The notes under the pieces: generated by a model | Told to the model about the DNA's origin: nothing | Databases searched by the model: none | Seen by the model: only the letters and a program-made list of their open reading frames with translations | Part shown: positions 30,192 to 42,563 of the stretch, in pieces | How the letters are laid out: every line of letters begins with the position of its first letter | Position numbering within the stretch: position 1 is the first letter of the stretch | DNA from: Garcia nutans | Lineage: Eukaryota > Streptophyta > Magnoliopsida > Malpighiales > Euphorbiaceae | Reading direction: 5' to 3' | Length of the DNA: 64,000 nucleotides | Assembly (NCBI GenBank): GCA_947685225.1 | Contig: CANTUV010000031.1 | Location: 68,491,001 to 68,555,000 of the forward strand | Made by a program: the position numbers and the translations under genes

Positions 30192-33173
30192 TGTAACACC
30201 CTCATACCCTATATAAGTACTATACATATACCTCGTATACATACAGTAAGTATATAAAGTATAAGAATGTCACTGTTCATTATAATTAAAAAAAAATCCT
30301 TACTTCTCAAAACAATCCAAATATATAGTAACAAAATATTTTAGTCAATATACAATATTAAAAAATTTTACATGCATGCATCACCTTCTAGTTGGTCTCG
30401 ACAAACTCTTACTCTTCTTGTGGTAAAACGAAAGACTTCAGATCTACCATCTACTCACCTGCGTGATTAACACATCCGCGCTAAGCCCGAGAGCTTAGTA
30501 GTACAAATGAATAATATAAACATACAATACAGAAATTCTAACGTATATCCATATACTAACTTTAAGTACTGTTAGTTTCTTATCGTAGTTTCCCTTTTCA
30601 ATTACATTTTACACATATCTCAACTAATCTCATATATTACATACATGCATACATATCAATAACACCAACCACAATTCCATCACTACTACTCACAAGGAAC
30701 ATATCAATATACATATTACATAACATTTCATTTCCAATTAAGGCAACTATAGATTTCATTATTCATTCATTTCACGTTTCATAAACTACATCGAAAATCA
30801 AGACAGACCTGGGCCCAGAACACACTAATATGTTATTCAAAGTTCAGAGTTACTGCTTTGATCCATAATCACAATAATCAAGCCCGTAGGCAACATATAT
30901 CATATCTCTATCCATAGATAGTGTAACAGACCCAGTCTCTTGGACCATCAACCCGACTAATCGAGAAGATCCTCAACCCGGCAAGACTGTTACTTTTCAT
31001 ATATTTCACATTTATAATTCATATAGTGTAACAGACCCAGTCTCTTGGACCATCAACTCAACAACTTGAGGAGATCCTCAACCCGGCTAGACTGTTAACA
31101 CTTGTAACAGACCCAGTCTCTTGGACCATCAACTCAACAACTTGAGGAGATCCTCAACCCGGCTAGACTGTTACATTTCATATGTTATAGGCATGCCGTC
31201 AAATCCAGAACTCTGAAAGTTGAATTAACATATTAGACACAACTCTTTTCATTTATATCTTTGTACATTTCTTTCTCAATTCATTTCATATTCAAAACAG
31301 GCAACCATGCCTCAATTATAATTCATTTACATTCTCATAGCCAACACAATGGCTTCACATCTCATTTGATTCATCATAGCCAATCACAATGGCTTCATCT
31401 CTTATCATATTTCAATTCACATTATAGCACTTCATCATTCAAGTATACATAAACAATTATATTGAGCATATATCTTAAATTCATCATCATATAATCAACA
31501 TGTCTATTTATTTCATTTCAATCATTATTACCAACCACAATTACAATACATTTCATCATTTCTCAAAACACATTAGCACAATTCATCATTACAATATTTA
31601 TCATAACAAATTGCATTGTACATACCTATTTGAATGATCTTCATATCTTTCACATCATCCCATCATAACCTTAATCAAATTATATTGACAATATAGTAAT
31701 TCACTTAACACATTTACAAACAAATGTGTTAAGTCTTAATTCATGTAAATAAGTGCAATCATATAAACTTTGTACTTACCTTAAAACCAACTTACACCAC
31801 TCTATACACCTACTCTTCCAAGAATCCTCAACACTTAGATTAGGGCAATTCAACCTCTTCACAACCTAATCCAAAAGGAATATTAGCAAAATGACCATAT
31901 GAATAGTAAATTCTGGTTTTAGACTAAATTTTATCCTTATTTTGAAAATTTGTATAAAATAATATACTTGACTAAAAACTCTAAAATTTTTACAGAACTT
32001 AATTTTACATCTTAAAATCATTCCTTTAAAATTTCAGATCAAACTGAACACAAAATCTTGGTCAAATAGTTCACCCAAACAGACTGCCCCAATTGCCCTG
32101 CATCCTGGCAGCAGTTCTAAACTTTGTGAATTCCATAAATTAAATTCAATCAACTTGGTTCCACATTATTTTTCTCAAATACTAGACTCATTAAGAAACA
32201 ACATATCCAAAATTCAATTGAATATAATTTTCTACATTTTATTAAAAATCCCGAAATATAGCTGTCTCAGTTAAGGTACCTGCTGGAACAGGTCTAATAA
32301 AAATAATCTTTCCAAAATCATAACCATTCCAAAATCGAATCAACATATTTTTTAGTCATTCTAGACTCATATAGGCACAACATATCAAAAATTCACTTCA
32401 GGAACATTTTTCTATATTTAATTAAAAATCATACAAGTCACAGCCTTTACTAGTTGTAAAACAGAAAGAAATTCCACTAAACACAACTCTTGCTCTTCAA
32501 TCACCAACACCAACCTAATTAAATCAAACATACTCCAACATACTACAATAATACAACCCTAATTTCAATTATTAACAATCAAACCTTCATACAACTTCAA
32601 ATAAACCAAAGAAATCAAGAAAGAGAACTTACTTGGATTCTTAGCCAAATCTCACTATCCGCTTGAAATCCTTAAGTATTTGGTGTAAATAAAAGCAAAA
32701 TCACCTCCTTCTCTCTCTAGCTTCTCTCTCTCTCTCTCTCCCTCGACCAAAAAGAAGAAGAAGAAGAAGAACACGTTTTTTCCTTTTCTTCTCTTCTTAT
32801 TCTTATCTCAAATATATATATAATAATAATAATAATAACAATAACAATAATAATAAAAACAATAAATCTCCACCACACACTCTCTTCCAACCTTTGACTT
32901 TCTTTTCTCTTTTTCTTTTTGTCCTTATCATCATAATTATTAATTAATTAATTATAAAAATATATACATAACTCACTTTCCCTACACCACTTTATATCCC
33001 ATGTATATGTGATGTATATGTATATATCTTTTATATGGTATTTATATTCCCATATTTCCTTATATATATATCATCTTATAATATTTCCCCTTTTTACTTC
33101 CATTAAACATATACATTAACTCCAAATATAACAATAACTCCAAAACTTTTAGGGTATATTTTGGGATATTACA
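30192..33173 (-). repeat. Element C 5' LTR (right copy)
   Basis: Near-identical to 20391-23374. The few differences are concentrated in the last third (around 32190-32930 here), including a longer AAT run near 32820. It is followed by the GAAAA duplication. Confidence 0.95.
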
Positions 33174-34114
33174 GAAAATCACAAAGATTGGTAGTAGTGT
33201 TCGCGATCTTGGGTGCTCCTAGAAGTTCATCGCGAGACATCCAATCCCACCGCTATTTTAGTAGTAGTGCGACCGCATCTTTCATATTTTGGTAGAAAAT
33301 TACTTTGTTAAATGAAGAAGTAACATGTGGAATGACCGTTGTAAGAGCAGAATTTAAAAAAAGGCGACTGTCCCCTTACTTTGGGCGACCATCTTGGCAA
33401 CCACAGCATGGGCAAATTCCACTAACAGAGCACTCAAAATTTGACCATTAGAAGAAAGTTTGAATGAAGCGATCGTCCTTATGCAACGGACGACTGCCCA
33501 CTATATCTGGGCAGCCATCTTCGATTCTAGAACAACTGCACCCTGTGAAATCTTCTAATTATCACAAAGGCTAGCCTAATAAAATATTTCACATGATTCA
33601 TAATGGCTAGTTAGACCAAATTGGCTAAAAATACCTTAAGAAATCTCTTATTTAAGAAGTTAAGAGAATTGAAATAGCTAAGGCAAATCACTTTCATTTT
33701 ACTTATATCAAAATCTATAATTTTATTGATTGAGTGTTGGGTGTGAGTATTAAATACTAATTGTAAGTTTGAATGTGAGCTTGGAAACACTTAGGTTATG
33801 AGAGTGAGCCTGGAAAAACTCTTGTAAGGGTTGTGAGGATTGATCTCAGACCATTGTAAAGTTTGGTGTGAGCTTGTAAAAATACCAAGTTAGAGTTAAG
33901 CTTGTAAAAACTCAAGATTAGTAGAACCTTAACAAGTTGTTAAGGAAGTGGATGTAGGATTGAGGTAATCTGAATCACTATAAATTCTCTTGTGTTCATT
34001 ATTCTTTAGTCCTACTCTTACTTTGATTTGATTTTAATTTTTCAATTTATCATCAATTCTTCAAATCAACTAATTCACCCCCTCCCCTCCCCTCTTGGTT
34101 GCTATCTTGGGACA
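33174..34114 (+). repeat. Copia 3' LTR, second part
   Basis: Resumes the copia LTR after element C with the duplicated GAAAA. It holds further GCGACC, GCGATC and CGACTG motifs (33200-33520), like those in the first part, and ends TTGGGACA just before a PBS. The total LTR length without element C would be about 1.66 kb. Confidence 0.75.
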
Positions 34115-34119
34115 ATAAT

Positions 34120-34131
34120 TGGTATCAGAGC
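34120..34131 (+). promoter_or_regulatory. Copia primer-binding site after the LTR
   Basis: TGGTATCAGAGC follows the LTR end by 5 nt, matching the initiator tRNA-Met complement. A PBS belongs after a 5' LTR, but this LTR is the downstream one of the copia element, which is unexpected. Confidence 0.85.
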
Positions 34132-34265
34132 TAGTTAACTTCTTCAAACTTAATTATGAAATTTAATCCAAAATGGCAACCATTCCACCAACAAACTCCT
34201 CTTCAATTTATCTTCAAGTCTTCAAATTAACCAATTCACCCCCTCTTGGTTGCTATCTTAGGACA
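34132..34265 (+). repeat. Copia leader and gag start followed by a second LTR tail
   Basis: 34132-34196 is untranslated leader with an in-context ATG at 34172 encoding MATIPP, resembling a SIRE gag start. At about 34197 it switches back to the last roughly 70 bp of the LTR (compare 34045-34114), ending TTAGGACA. The join lies in a shared TTCAATTTATC. Confidence 0.7.
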
Positions 34266-34858
34266 ACAATGTAAATTAGAAATGTGGTTGCATAATTATC
34301 TTATATATAGTCTAGTTCCAGAATATTATTGTTGGAGATTTATTATGCCTTCGGGTGAGATACGCTGATGTCATAGATTGATTACACCTTCTGATAAAAC
34401 ACACTGGTATCACAGATATTTGAGATATTCTAAGGCAATATTCCTGGAACTAGATCAATATATAAGTATTTTTTGGCCCAATGTATATGATTGCTATAAT
34501 TATTGATAAAGACATTGTGTGTATGTTGTTTGACACCGGTACTTAGTGTATTTTATACATTTACTTTAAATGTTATTTTAGTACCAAATTATGTACCACT
34601 ATGCTTTTGCTTAGCATGATTGAAATTCATCGTACAAGTGATAGGGTTGATCTTTAGGTTTCGTAGAGTTCTACTAGACCTGGTCAGGTATAGATTGTGG
34701 TTGATTTCTTTTGGAGTTTAGTTAGGCTACCATAGACCAGAGTCAGCTGCACATATATAATATTTTATTTTGTGAAACTTGTTATAACCATGTACATTAT
34801 GTTTATATATTTGGTAATGTTGTAAACTTTAAAGGTTTTGGTTTAATGTTGTGAATTG
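34266..34858 (+). repeat. LTR F fragment, first part
   Basis: A plus-orientation, 5'-truncated chromovirus LTR. It has a decayed version of the CTAAGC/GCGCGAT box (CACTATGCTTTTGCTTAGCATG near 34602, then a GTACAAGTGATAGGG stretch) and TTTGGCCCAATGTATATG, resembling solo LTR E. It is split at AATTG (34854-34858) by element B and resumes at 45759. Confidence 0.65.
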
Positions 34859-37800
34859 TGTAACACCCTTATACCCTATATACGTACAAAACATATTTCT
34901 AGCATATGTAAAATACGCATATAAGGTACAAAAATATCACAGACGGATTTAATAATTTTTTTTTACATTTCCAATTTAAAATTTCAAATTCTAAATATAT
35001 AAAAATTAAGTAGAATATAAATATTATTTACTTATTATAAGAACCCAAAATAAATAATATATATATATAAATCTCTAGGAAAAATTCTCCAGAGTTTTGT
35101 CTGTATTTTGGATATCCCAAAATTTAGCAATTACTCAACCTGCAAAAAAAAACACTCCCAATAATTTCCAATCACCCTCTCAACCATTCTTCTCAATTTC
35201 ACCAATTTTCTCAAACATTTATATATATAGATATATATAATTTAAAACACACTTACTCTCCCATTTCAAATACATTGACCCAAATATTCTTTATAATATA
35301 CAATACATAAAATTCAAAACATAATATATTATGCATAAAACTCAAAATGTATAATAACATAAAAATATATACATGTTGCTGGCAGTATTTCTGATCTCGA
35401 TAGCAACTCTACAAGCTCAACTACAAGTCTAGACCCGACCTGGTCTAGAAGAACTCTCTGGCTCAACTGGGTCTACCATGTCACCTGCGCGATGGAAACA
35501 ATCGAGCTAAGCCGAAGCCTAGTGGTACAAACTTTGATAATAACAATATAACTCAATGCAATACCAAATGCACAATGCATATAGATGTCATATCAATCCA
35601 CTTTCTTATATTTTTCAAATAATTCATAAGCACAACTCATAACATTATATTACTCAATTGTATCATAATTCATAATTCACAGTAAAACAAAGACAATCAT
35701 GGGCCCAAAAAGGATCAAATATGCTATTCAAATTTCAGAGTTACTGCTTTGGTCCATAATGACACCATGTGTCTAACCCCGTAGGCAATATATATATATC
35801 CATGGATAATGTAACAGCCCTAGTCTCTTGGACCTCAACCCAGCTAGACCCTTAGGCCCTAGTATCTTGGTCCTCAACCTGGCTAGACTGCTACAGATTT
35901 TGAGGCTTAAGTCCCAGTCTTTTCACCCCAAAAATATCATATTTATCAGCTGGCCTGGCTTACGACCTAGTCTTTTCACCATTTCAGCGTATAGCCCGTA
36001 GGCAATCATAGGCATGCCACCAAACCTAGAACTCTGAAAATTGAATAACATACTAGGCACACAATTTATTCATATTTCTCATTATTAATTTCTTTCTCAT
36101 TTTTACATATTCAATCTAGGCACATTGCCTTATTTTCACTTTTTTTTTCTCACTTTTCTCATTTTTCACATCTTTCTCATTTTTCTCACTTTTCTCATTT
36201 TTATCAATATCAATTCATTTTATTATTACACATATCTCATTTTTGCATTCACAACACATTACCCAATTGCTTTGGGTATTTTCACATAATATGCATATTT
36301 CACATGTTACACAAATTAGCCATTATCAATGGCTTTTCACAATGCATTTAACACATATATGACATTACAAATGTCATAGCATATTATTCATACACAATCA
36401 ATGAACCAAGTAGCTTAACACATTTTTCAACCAAAATGTGTTAAGTCCAAATGTTATGCAAATATAGACATTATATTCAAAGTTTGTACATACCTCCACT
36501 AGCAACCTAAAGCAAGCTAAAAATAACCTTCAATCCAATCTTTCTAACTTGCCATTCACCACTTGGATGAAGCAAATCAATCTCCCTCAATGCCTAAACC
36601 AAATGTGATAGCAAATAATCATTTAGTATCACATTTAATGGCATTTCCAACATTAAATCATAATTACACATCACTCCTATAAATTTCCAAAAATTTAGCA
36701 TTTCCTTACTTCAACATTGGAATTTCATTCTACTACAATTAAATTAGTGTTTTAAGTTTATTTATATTATTAAAAATATATTTTAATACATTTAAATCAT
36801 TTACATTATAAAAATACACTCTTATACACAAAATCTCAAAAATGGCCTAACCTTCCCCCATTGAAGGTTTTCCATTCCAACACAATCCATTACTCATTCC
36901 AAGCTTATATTCATCACTTTTAACACTAAACAACATGCTTAAACAAATAAAATCACACAATTCAACCACTTTGGAAAATCACTTTTCCAAAACCCTAAAC
37001 CTCCACTTCCATTCTCAAACTCCAACTCAACACCACCAAATCCAATATTTGACTTTAAAATACTTGTTTATGAATTAAAAAACTCATTTGGAATCAATTT
37101 ACACAATTAAAGTTCACGTTTTCAAAACCCCAAAAATCCATAACCCTAAATTCTCTCTCTTCACCATTCTTTAACCAAACTCCATCATCACTTCAATCTA
37201 ACCTTAGAATCATTGTTAACTACCCAAAATAACATCATACACACCAATTCCAACAATTATAACATACTACATAAAAATTCAAATTCTCACATAATCTAAA
37301 TTTCCAAGAAATTCAAAGAAAAGAAATGGAAACTTACTAATTTTTGTGGAAATCACCAAAAATCCACTTGAAACTTGTTAATTCCTTCAATTTATGGAGT
37401 ATGGAAGAAGCAAAATCCTTGGTCTTCAAACTTCCATGGAAGCCACATTCTTGAGAAGGAGAAGAAGAAGAAGAAGAAGAAGAAGAAGACTTTTAATATT
37501 CTTTCATTTTCATCTTTTTTTTAACCACATATATATATTAAAATAATTTAATATTTAATTATTTAATTATTTTTTAATAAATTAAAAGTCCTACTTTTTC
37601 TCGTCCATTCAAAATTAATTTGTTTTTGAATTATTTTATTAATTTTAAATTTATAAGATTTAATTACCAAAATACCCTTGTCTTTTAAAAAGTGTTGACT
37701 TTTATATATGTTATGTATATTTTACATATATATCATATATATATTCCACATTTTCATTTAAAATTCCTTGATTTTTCATTTAAAACTATTAATTTAATTT

Positions 37801-37874
37801 ATCCTTTTAAATTATAATTTATTTTATCAAATTTTCCAAAAATTAGAAATTTTCAAAAAAATTTGGATGTTACA
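34859..37874 (-). repeat. Element B 3' LTR (left copy)
   Basis: Starts TGTAACACCCTTATACCC and ends TTTGGATGTTACA. It has cassette arms at 35716-35742 and 36030-36056 with an M2-like unit and two M1 copies inside. A hairpin with CTTAACACATTTT/AAAATGTGTTAAG arms is at 36414-36445, a perfect ATGACATT/AATGTCAT stem at 36359-36377, the donor-like complement of TACATACCT at 36487-36495, and a GAA run near 37455-37490. Confidence 0.95.
35716..36056 (-). repeat. Inverted-arm cassette in LTR B
   Basis: The payload is an ATCCATGGAT palindrome, an M2-like unit beginning TGTAACAGCCCTAGTCTCTT, and two M1-like copies, the same order as in A. The right LTR has it at 43591-43937. Confidence 0.8.
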
Positions 37875-37875
37875 A

Positions 37876-37910
37876 TTCTTTCCCCCTAAAATAAATTTCG
37901 TCCTTGAAAT
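37876..37910 (-). other. Element B polypurine tract and hairpin
   Basis: Minus strand ATTTCAAGGACGAAAT (37910-37895; one pair changed to a wobble) then a TTTAGGGGGAAAGAA tract abutting the LTR. Confidence 0.85.
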
Positions 37911-37919
37911 TACATGTCC

Positions 37920-38297
37920 TCAAGTCTGGAACAAATGGTGAAACTGACTCTGCATTGCCTGCTCACTTTCCCATGTCGCCTCCTCAGTGGCATGATTCCT
38001 CGAAAGGACTTTCACAAGTAGCACCCTCTTATTCCTCAATTCTTTAACCTCTCGTGCCAAAATTGCCACTGGTTCTTCCTTGTAAGTTAGATCTGGACTT
38101 ACCTCAATGGACTCCACTAACAAGATATGAGATGGGTCAGACCTATATCTCCGAAGCATCGAGACATGAAAAACATTATGTATTCGATCCAACTCAGGCG
38201 GCAAAGCTAGTCTATAAGCCACTGGACCAACTCTCTCCAACACCTCATATGGTCCTATGAAACGAGGACTCAACTTCCCTTTGCGGCCAAATCTCAA
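37920..38297 (-). pseudogene. Element B integrase C-terminus and chromodomain-like module
   Basis: An open stretch of 125 codons ending at the native TGA (37922-37920). It includes a FIGPYEVLERVGPVAYRLA segment and a complete EEPVAILAREVKEL...NHATEEATWESE...LFQT module. Here the part that is interrupted in element A reads through intact. Confidence 0.85.
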
Positions 38298-38306
38298 AAT
38301 CTTCTT

Positions 38307-39253
38307 CTATGGAGACACCTTCAGAAACACTTTATCTCCCACACTGAACTCTATGTCTCTTCTCTTTAAATCTGAATAAGATTTATGTCGATCTGAAGCT
38401 GCTTTCAAACGACCCTGAATCACCTTCACTTTCTCCTTTGTTTCCTTAATCAAATCGGGACCAACCAATTTACCTTCTCCAACTTCATCCCAACACAAAG
38501 GTGTCCTGCATCTCCTGCCATATAAAGCCTCATAAGGAGTCATTCCAATACTCGACTGATGACAGTTGTTATAAGCAAATTCAATTAATGGCAAAAATTT
38601 GTCCCAATTCCCAGTAAAATCAATGATACAGCTCCTCAACATATCCTCCAAAATTTGTATCACTCTCTCTGACTGTCCATCTGTCTGAGGATGGAAAGCA
38701 GTACTAATATGCAATCAAGAACCCAGAGCATTATGCAAACTCTTCCAAAACCTCGAAGTAAACCGGGGATCTAGATCCGACACCAAAGAAACTGGGACTC
38801 CATGCAACCTGACAATCTCATTGATATACAGCTTAGCCAATCTCTCAAGAGAATAATCCATCCGAACTGGAAGAAAATGAGCTGTCTTCATTATCCGATC
38901 AACTATCACCCAAATTGCATCATGCTTCTTCTGAGTCAAAGGTAGTCCAGTCACAAAATCCATTGTCACTCGCTCCCATTTCTACTCTGGCACTGATAAA
39001 GGTTGGAGCAATCCTGAAGGAACTTGGTGCTCAGCCTTCACTTTCTGGCAAGTGAGACATTTGGATACAAACTCTGCTATGTCCCTCTTCATACCTGACC
39101 ACCAATAATGTCGCTTCAATTCCTAATACATCTTGATACTCCCAGGGTGCATAGCAAAAAGTGACTGATGTGCTTCCTCTAATATCATTCTTTTCAATTC
39201 TGCATCATCAGGAATACACAATCTATCTCTGTACCATAGACTGCCATCATCCC
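38307..39253 (-). pseudogene. Element B integrase core
   Basis: Two open pieces, 38715-38969 (TMDFVTGL...SDLDPRF, the catalytic Asp region; SDRDPRF in A has become SDLDPRF) and 38307-38714 (HPQTDGQSERVIQ with the catalytic Glu), separated by a stop. The HHCC zinc region lies upstream (39000-39200) but is interrupted, including a stop near 39123. Confidence 0.8.
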
Positions 39254-40039
39254 TCACATAAAAGTCTCACCTTTCCCCTTTCTGACAAACTGAACAATTT
39301 TCTGAATTCTCTCATCTGCTAATTGAGCCTCCCTAATATGATCCAACAAGACTGGCCTTAACTGCAACTGAGCCATTAGAGCACCATCATCAGAAGACTC
39401 AAATCTAGCATGCAATGCTCTCAACTCAACAAGCAACGAGAGAGAATAAGCAGTCAAACCTGCCAAAGATTTTCGACTCAAGGCATCAGCAATAACATTT
39501 TCCTTACCAGGATGATAATCAATCAAACAGTCATAGTCTTTAATCAACTCTAACCACCGCCTCTACCGAAGATTCAGCTCTCTCTGAACACCCAGGTATT
39601 TCAAACTCTTGTGATCTGTATAAACGAAACACTTTTTCCCATACAAATAATGCCGCCAAATCTTCAAGGCAAAGACTATTGCTGCTAATTCCAAATCATG
39701 CGTTGGATAATTCCGCTCATGCGGTTTCAACTGTCGAGAGGCATAAGCAATGACTCTACCCTCCTGCATCAAAACACAGCCTAAACCATTGTGTGAAGCA
39801 TCACTATATATCACATATGGTTTACCTTCCACAGGCAGGGTAAGGACAGGAGCTTGAGTCAACATCTCCCTTAGCTACTCAAAACTCGCCTGACACTGAT
39901 CTGTCCACACAAATTTAACTCCTTTCCGAAGTAATCCGGTGAGTGGTGTAGCTATTATAGAAAAACTCTTCACAAACCGACGATAATAGCCTGCCAATCC
40001 CAGAAAACTTCTAACCTCTGTCACAGTCTTTGGTGGACT
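39254..40039 (-). pseudogene. Element B RNase H region
   Basis: 39563-39865 carries RNase H with the catalytic Asp intact (YSDASHNGLG, unlike A) and HDLELAAIVFALKIWRHYL. After a stop, 39254-39547 holds its C-terminal part and the RNase H-integrase connection (DYHPGKENVIADALSRK). The connection to RT (39866-40039) is interrupted twice. Confidence 0.85.
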
Positions 40040-41332
40040 CTAATTCAAGATAGCCTCAATTTTACTCAGATCAACTCTAATACCCTCTGCTGAAACCACA
40101 TGACCAAGAAAAGCTACATGATCGAGCCAGAACTCACACTTAGACAGTTTAGCATACAATAGCTTCTCTCTCAGAGTCTGCGATACGATCCGCAAATGTC
40201 TATCATGATCCTCATCATTACGCGAATACACCAAAATGTCATCAATGAAGACCACCACAAACTGATCTAAATATGGTCTGAATACCCTGTTCATCAAATC
40301 CATAAAAGCTGCTGGTGCATTCGTCAATCCAATGGGCATCACCAGAAACTCATAGTGCCCATACCTCGTACGAAAAGTTGTCTTGGGTACATCCATATCT
40401 CTGACTCTCAACTGATGGTACCCTGATCTCAGATCAATCTTAGAGAATACTGCTGCTCCCTTCAATTGATCAAAGAGATCATCTATCCGAGGCAAAGGAT
40501 ACTTGTTCTTGATGGTCACCTTATTCAACTGCCTATAATCAATACACAATCTCATGGTGCCATCCTTCTTCTTCACAAACAACACAGGCGCTCCCCACAG
40601 GGACACACTAGGGCGGATAAACCCTTTATCCAATAACTCCTGCAAGTGCACCTTCAACTCTCTCAACTCAGCAGGTGCCATCCGATAAGGGGTAATAGAG
40701 ATAGGAGTGGTACCAGGCAACAAATCGATACCAAACTCCACTTCTCTCTCAGGAGGTACCCCTGGCAACTCATCAAGGAAAACATCTGGAAACTCAGCAA
40801 CTGTGGGTATATTTTCAAGCAGGGATCCCACTACTCTAGTATCTACAACATGAGCAAGACAAGCCTCACATCCTTTCCGAATTATTTTCCCAGCTGAAAT
40901 AGCTGAAACAAACATAGATGAAGGATACCTTTGCTCACTAGATACTATAACAACCCTACCATCCCGTGTTCTCAAAGTAACACATTTCTTCTGACAGTAT
41001 ACCACAGCCCCATGCTTGGATAACCAATCCATGCCCAAAATCAGATCATATTCCCTAAAAGGAATCTCAATCAAGTCACCGAGAAACTCCTCATCTTGAA
41101 TAACAACAGGACTATCTCGGTGCACCCTGCTCACCACAATACTATGCCCTAAAGGATTTGTCACCAAGACATCAAATCCTAGGGACTCAGAATGCAATTC
41201 AGACACAGGCAAGATGGATGTACTTATGTATGAATGTGTAGATCCAGGATCCAATAGAGCAAGGACTGAAATACCAAATAAAGAAAATGCACCCGCAATG
41301 ACGGCTGAAGCATTCGGCTGCCTCTGCATCAC
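40040..41332 (-). pseudogene. Element B protease and reverse transcriptase
   Basis: The longest open piece of B, 430 codons. The protease site LLDPGSTHSYIS lies near the start. Reverse transcriptase has YRQLNKVTIKNKYPLPRIDD, KIDLRSGYHQ, a MPIGLTNAP segment (the usual MPFGLTNAP) and the catalytic FIDDILVYS. It ends at a stop where relatives have Trp (NW in A). Overall it matches A very closely in sequence and order. Confidence 0.9.
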
Positions 41333-42563
41333 ATAAACCCGCTGAGATGGCCCAGCCTCATCTGGCCTACTGCCTCCGGATGTAGAACTCTCTGACTAAA
41401 CCCAGGGTGACCACCTCTACTAAAACCTCTGCCACCACGACCCCTTCTGACACTGGGTCGAGAAGATGCAGTATCTAACTGCCTAACCTCTAGTGGTTCG
41501 GGACAATCTCTGATAAAATGGTCCGATAACCCACATCTAAAACACACTCCGGAAGCACCTCTCCACCAGAAGACACCTCCGTGTACTCTACCACAATGAA
41601 TACAAGTAGGTGGATTAAGTCTCTGAGCCACTGGAGTCGGAGCACTAGCCACTGAAATTGCAGGTCTCTGTCTCTATCTCTGCTGCTGTACTGACCTACC
41701 AAACTTCCCCTGACTCCTACTAAACCTCTGAAAATGTCTCCACGGCCTCTCTTCACTGCTGAAGACCCTGCCTCACTCTAGGGTCTCCTAACTCTAGTCT
41801 CCTCAACCCTGGCAGCTGCTGCAAGACTCTGCGCCCTCTCAACACTCCTGGCAGCTGTAACTAACTGGGAGAAATCCTGATACCAAGAGCCTGTGATGAT
41901 GCACATGATAGAGGGTCTCAGTCCCTCCTCAAACCTCCAACACCTGTCAAACTCGTTAGAAATGATCCCACCAGCATAGTGACTCAACCGAATAAACTCG
42001 ATCTTATACTCGGTCACTGTCCTGGTATCCTGTCTCAGACTCAGGAATTCCATCTTCGTTGCATCTTTATACTCTCTCGGAGTATACTTCTGGTCAAATT
42101 CCCGCAGGAAATCATCATAGGTCAGGACTAGTGGATCATCCAGAGCATGTGGAACCGTCTTCCATCAATCATATGCATCTCTCTGCAGAAGAGATCTGGC
42201 ACAATCAAACTTCTCTTATGGACTAGCCTGTAACTAAATAAATATCCTCTGAACTCGGTCTAGTCACTGCTCTGCTACAGCAGGATCTGTAGTACCAACA
42301 AAGTCCTCAGCCCCATACTTTCTCAATTTATCATACTGCCTCACCGGCTACGGCTGTGGCTGTGGCAGCTGCGGAACTGGAGCCTGCCTCAACAACTCTA
42401 CCATATGTCATACCCATCCAGGTGGAACCTCATCAGCTGCTGGTCTCACAGGCATAGAAACAGATGCCTCACCAGCAGATACAACTCTAGCTCCATCTCT
42501 ACCCTCATTTGGAGCCACACTCTCTGCACTACCCTCAGCAGCCTGATGCGGCCGAGACGCCAT
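41329..42563 (-). pseudogene. Element B gag
   Basis: The start ATG (MASRPHQ) is at 42563. The N-terminal and capsid part is closed by several stops before 42053. 41778-42053 encodes the C-terminal capsid part in the frame of EFLSLRQDTRTVTEY. 41329-41652 encodes the nucleocapsid, with CIHCGRVHGGVFW and an intact zinc knuckle CFRCGLSDHFIRDC (CX2CX4HX4C). Confidence 0.85.

Larger units (their letters stand above)
20391..33173 (-). mobile_element. Element C: young non-autonomous large retrotransposon (LARD-like)
   Basis: Two LTRs of about 2.98 kb flank an internal region that, after removing solo LTR D, is about 3.7 kb and has no gag or pol similarity and no ORF worth calling. Yet it keeps everything needed in cis: TG...CA termini, a PBS for initiator tRNA-Met with its hairpin, a polypurine tract with its hairpin, and a GAAAA TSD (20386-20390, 33174-33178). 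By eye the LTRs differ by about six substitutions and a few small indels, roughly 0.2 percent, making C the youngest full insertion here. It shares signals with chromoviruses A and B, so trans-mobilisation by such an element is the natural inference. Confidence 0.9.
1956..34114 (+). mobile_element. SIRE-like Ty1/copia retrotransposon, 5'-truncated, with three nested insertions
   Basis: Copia gag, protease, integrase, reverse transcriptase and RNase H appear in the order expected for Ty1/copia, followed by a polypurine tract and a 3' LTR, once the insertions at 2271-5497, 8738-18394 and 20391-33173 are removed. At the first two insertion points the copia reading frame resumes exactly after removing one TSD. 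The 5' LTR and the start of gag are missing. The long coiled gag tail and overall sequence style are those of the SIRE/Maximus group. No envelope-like ORF is present between RNase H and the polypurine tract. The element is dead, with many stops and shifts. Confidence 0.85.

Noticed and set aside
34119..34131. Possible tRNA-Met gene fragments at TGGTATCAGAGC sites
   Set aside because: The 12-nt match sits at the PBS position just inside LTRs and there is no cloverleaf sequence around it.
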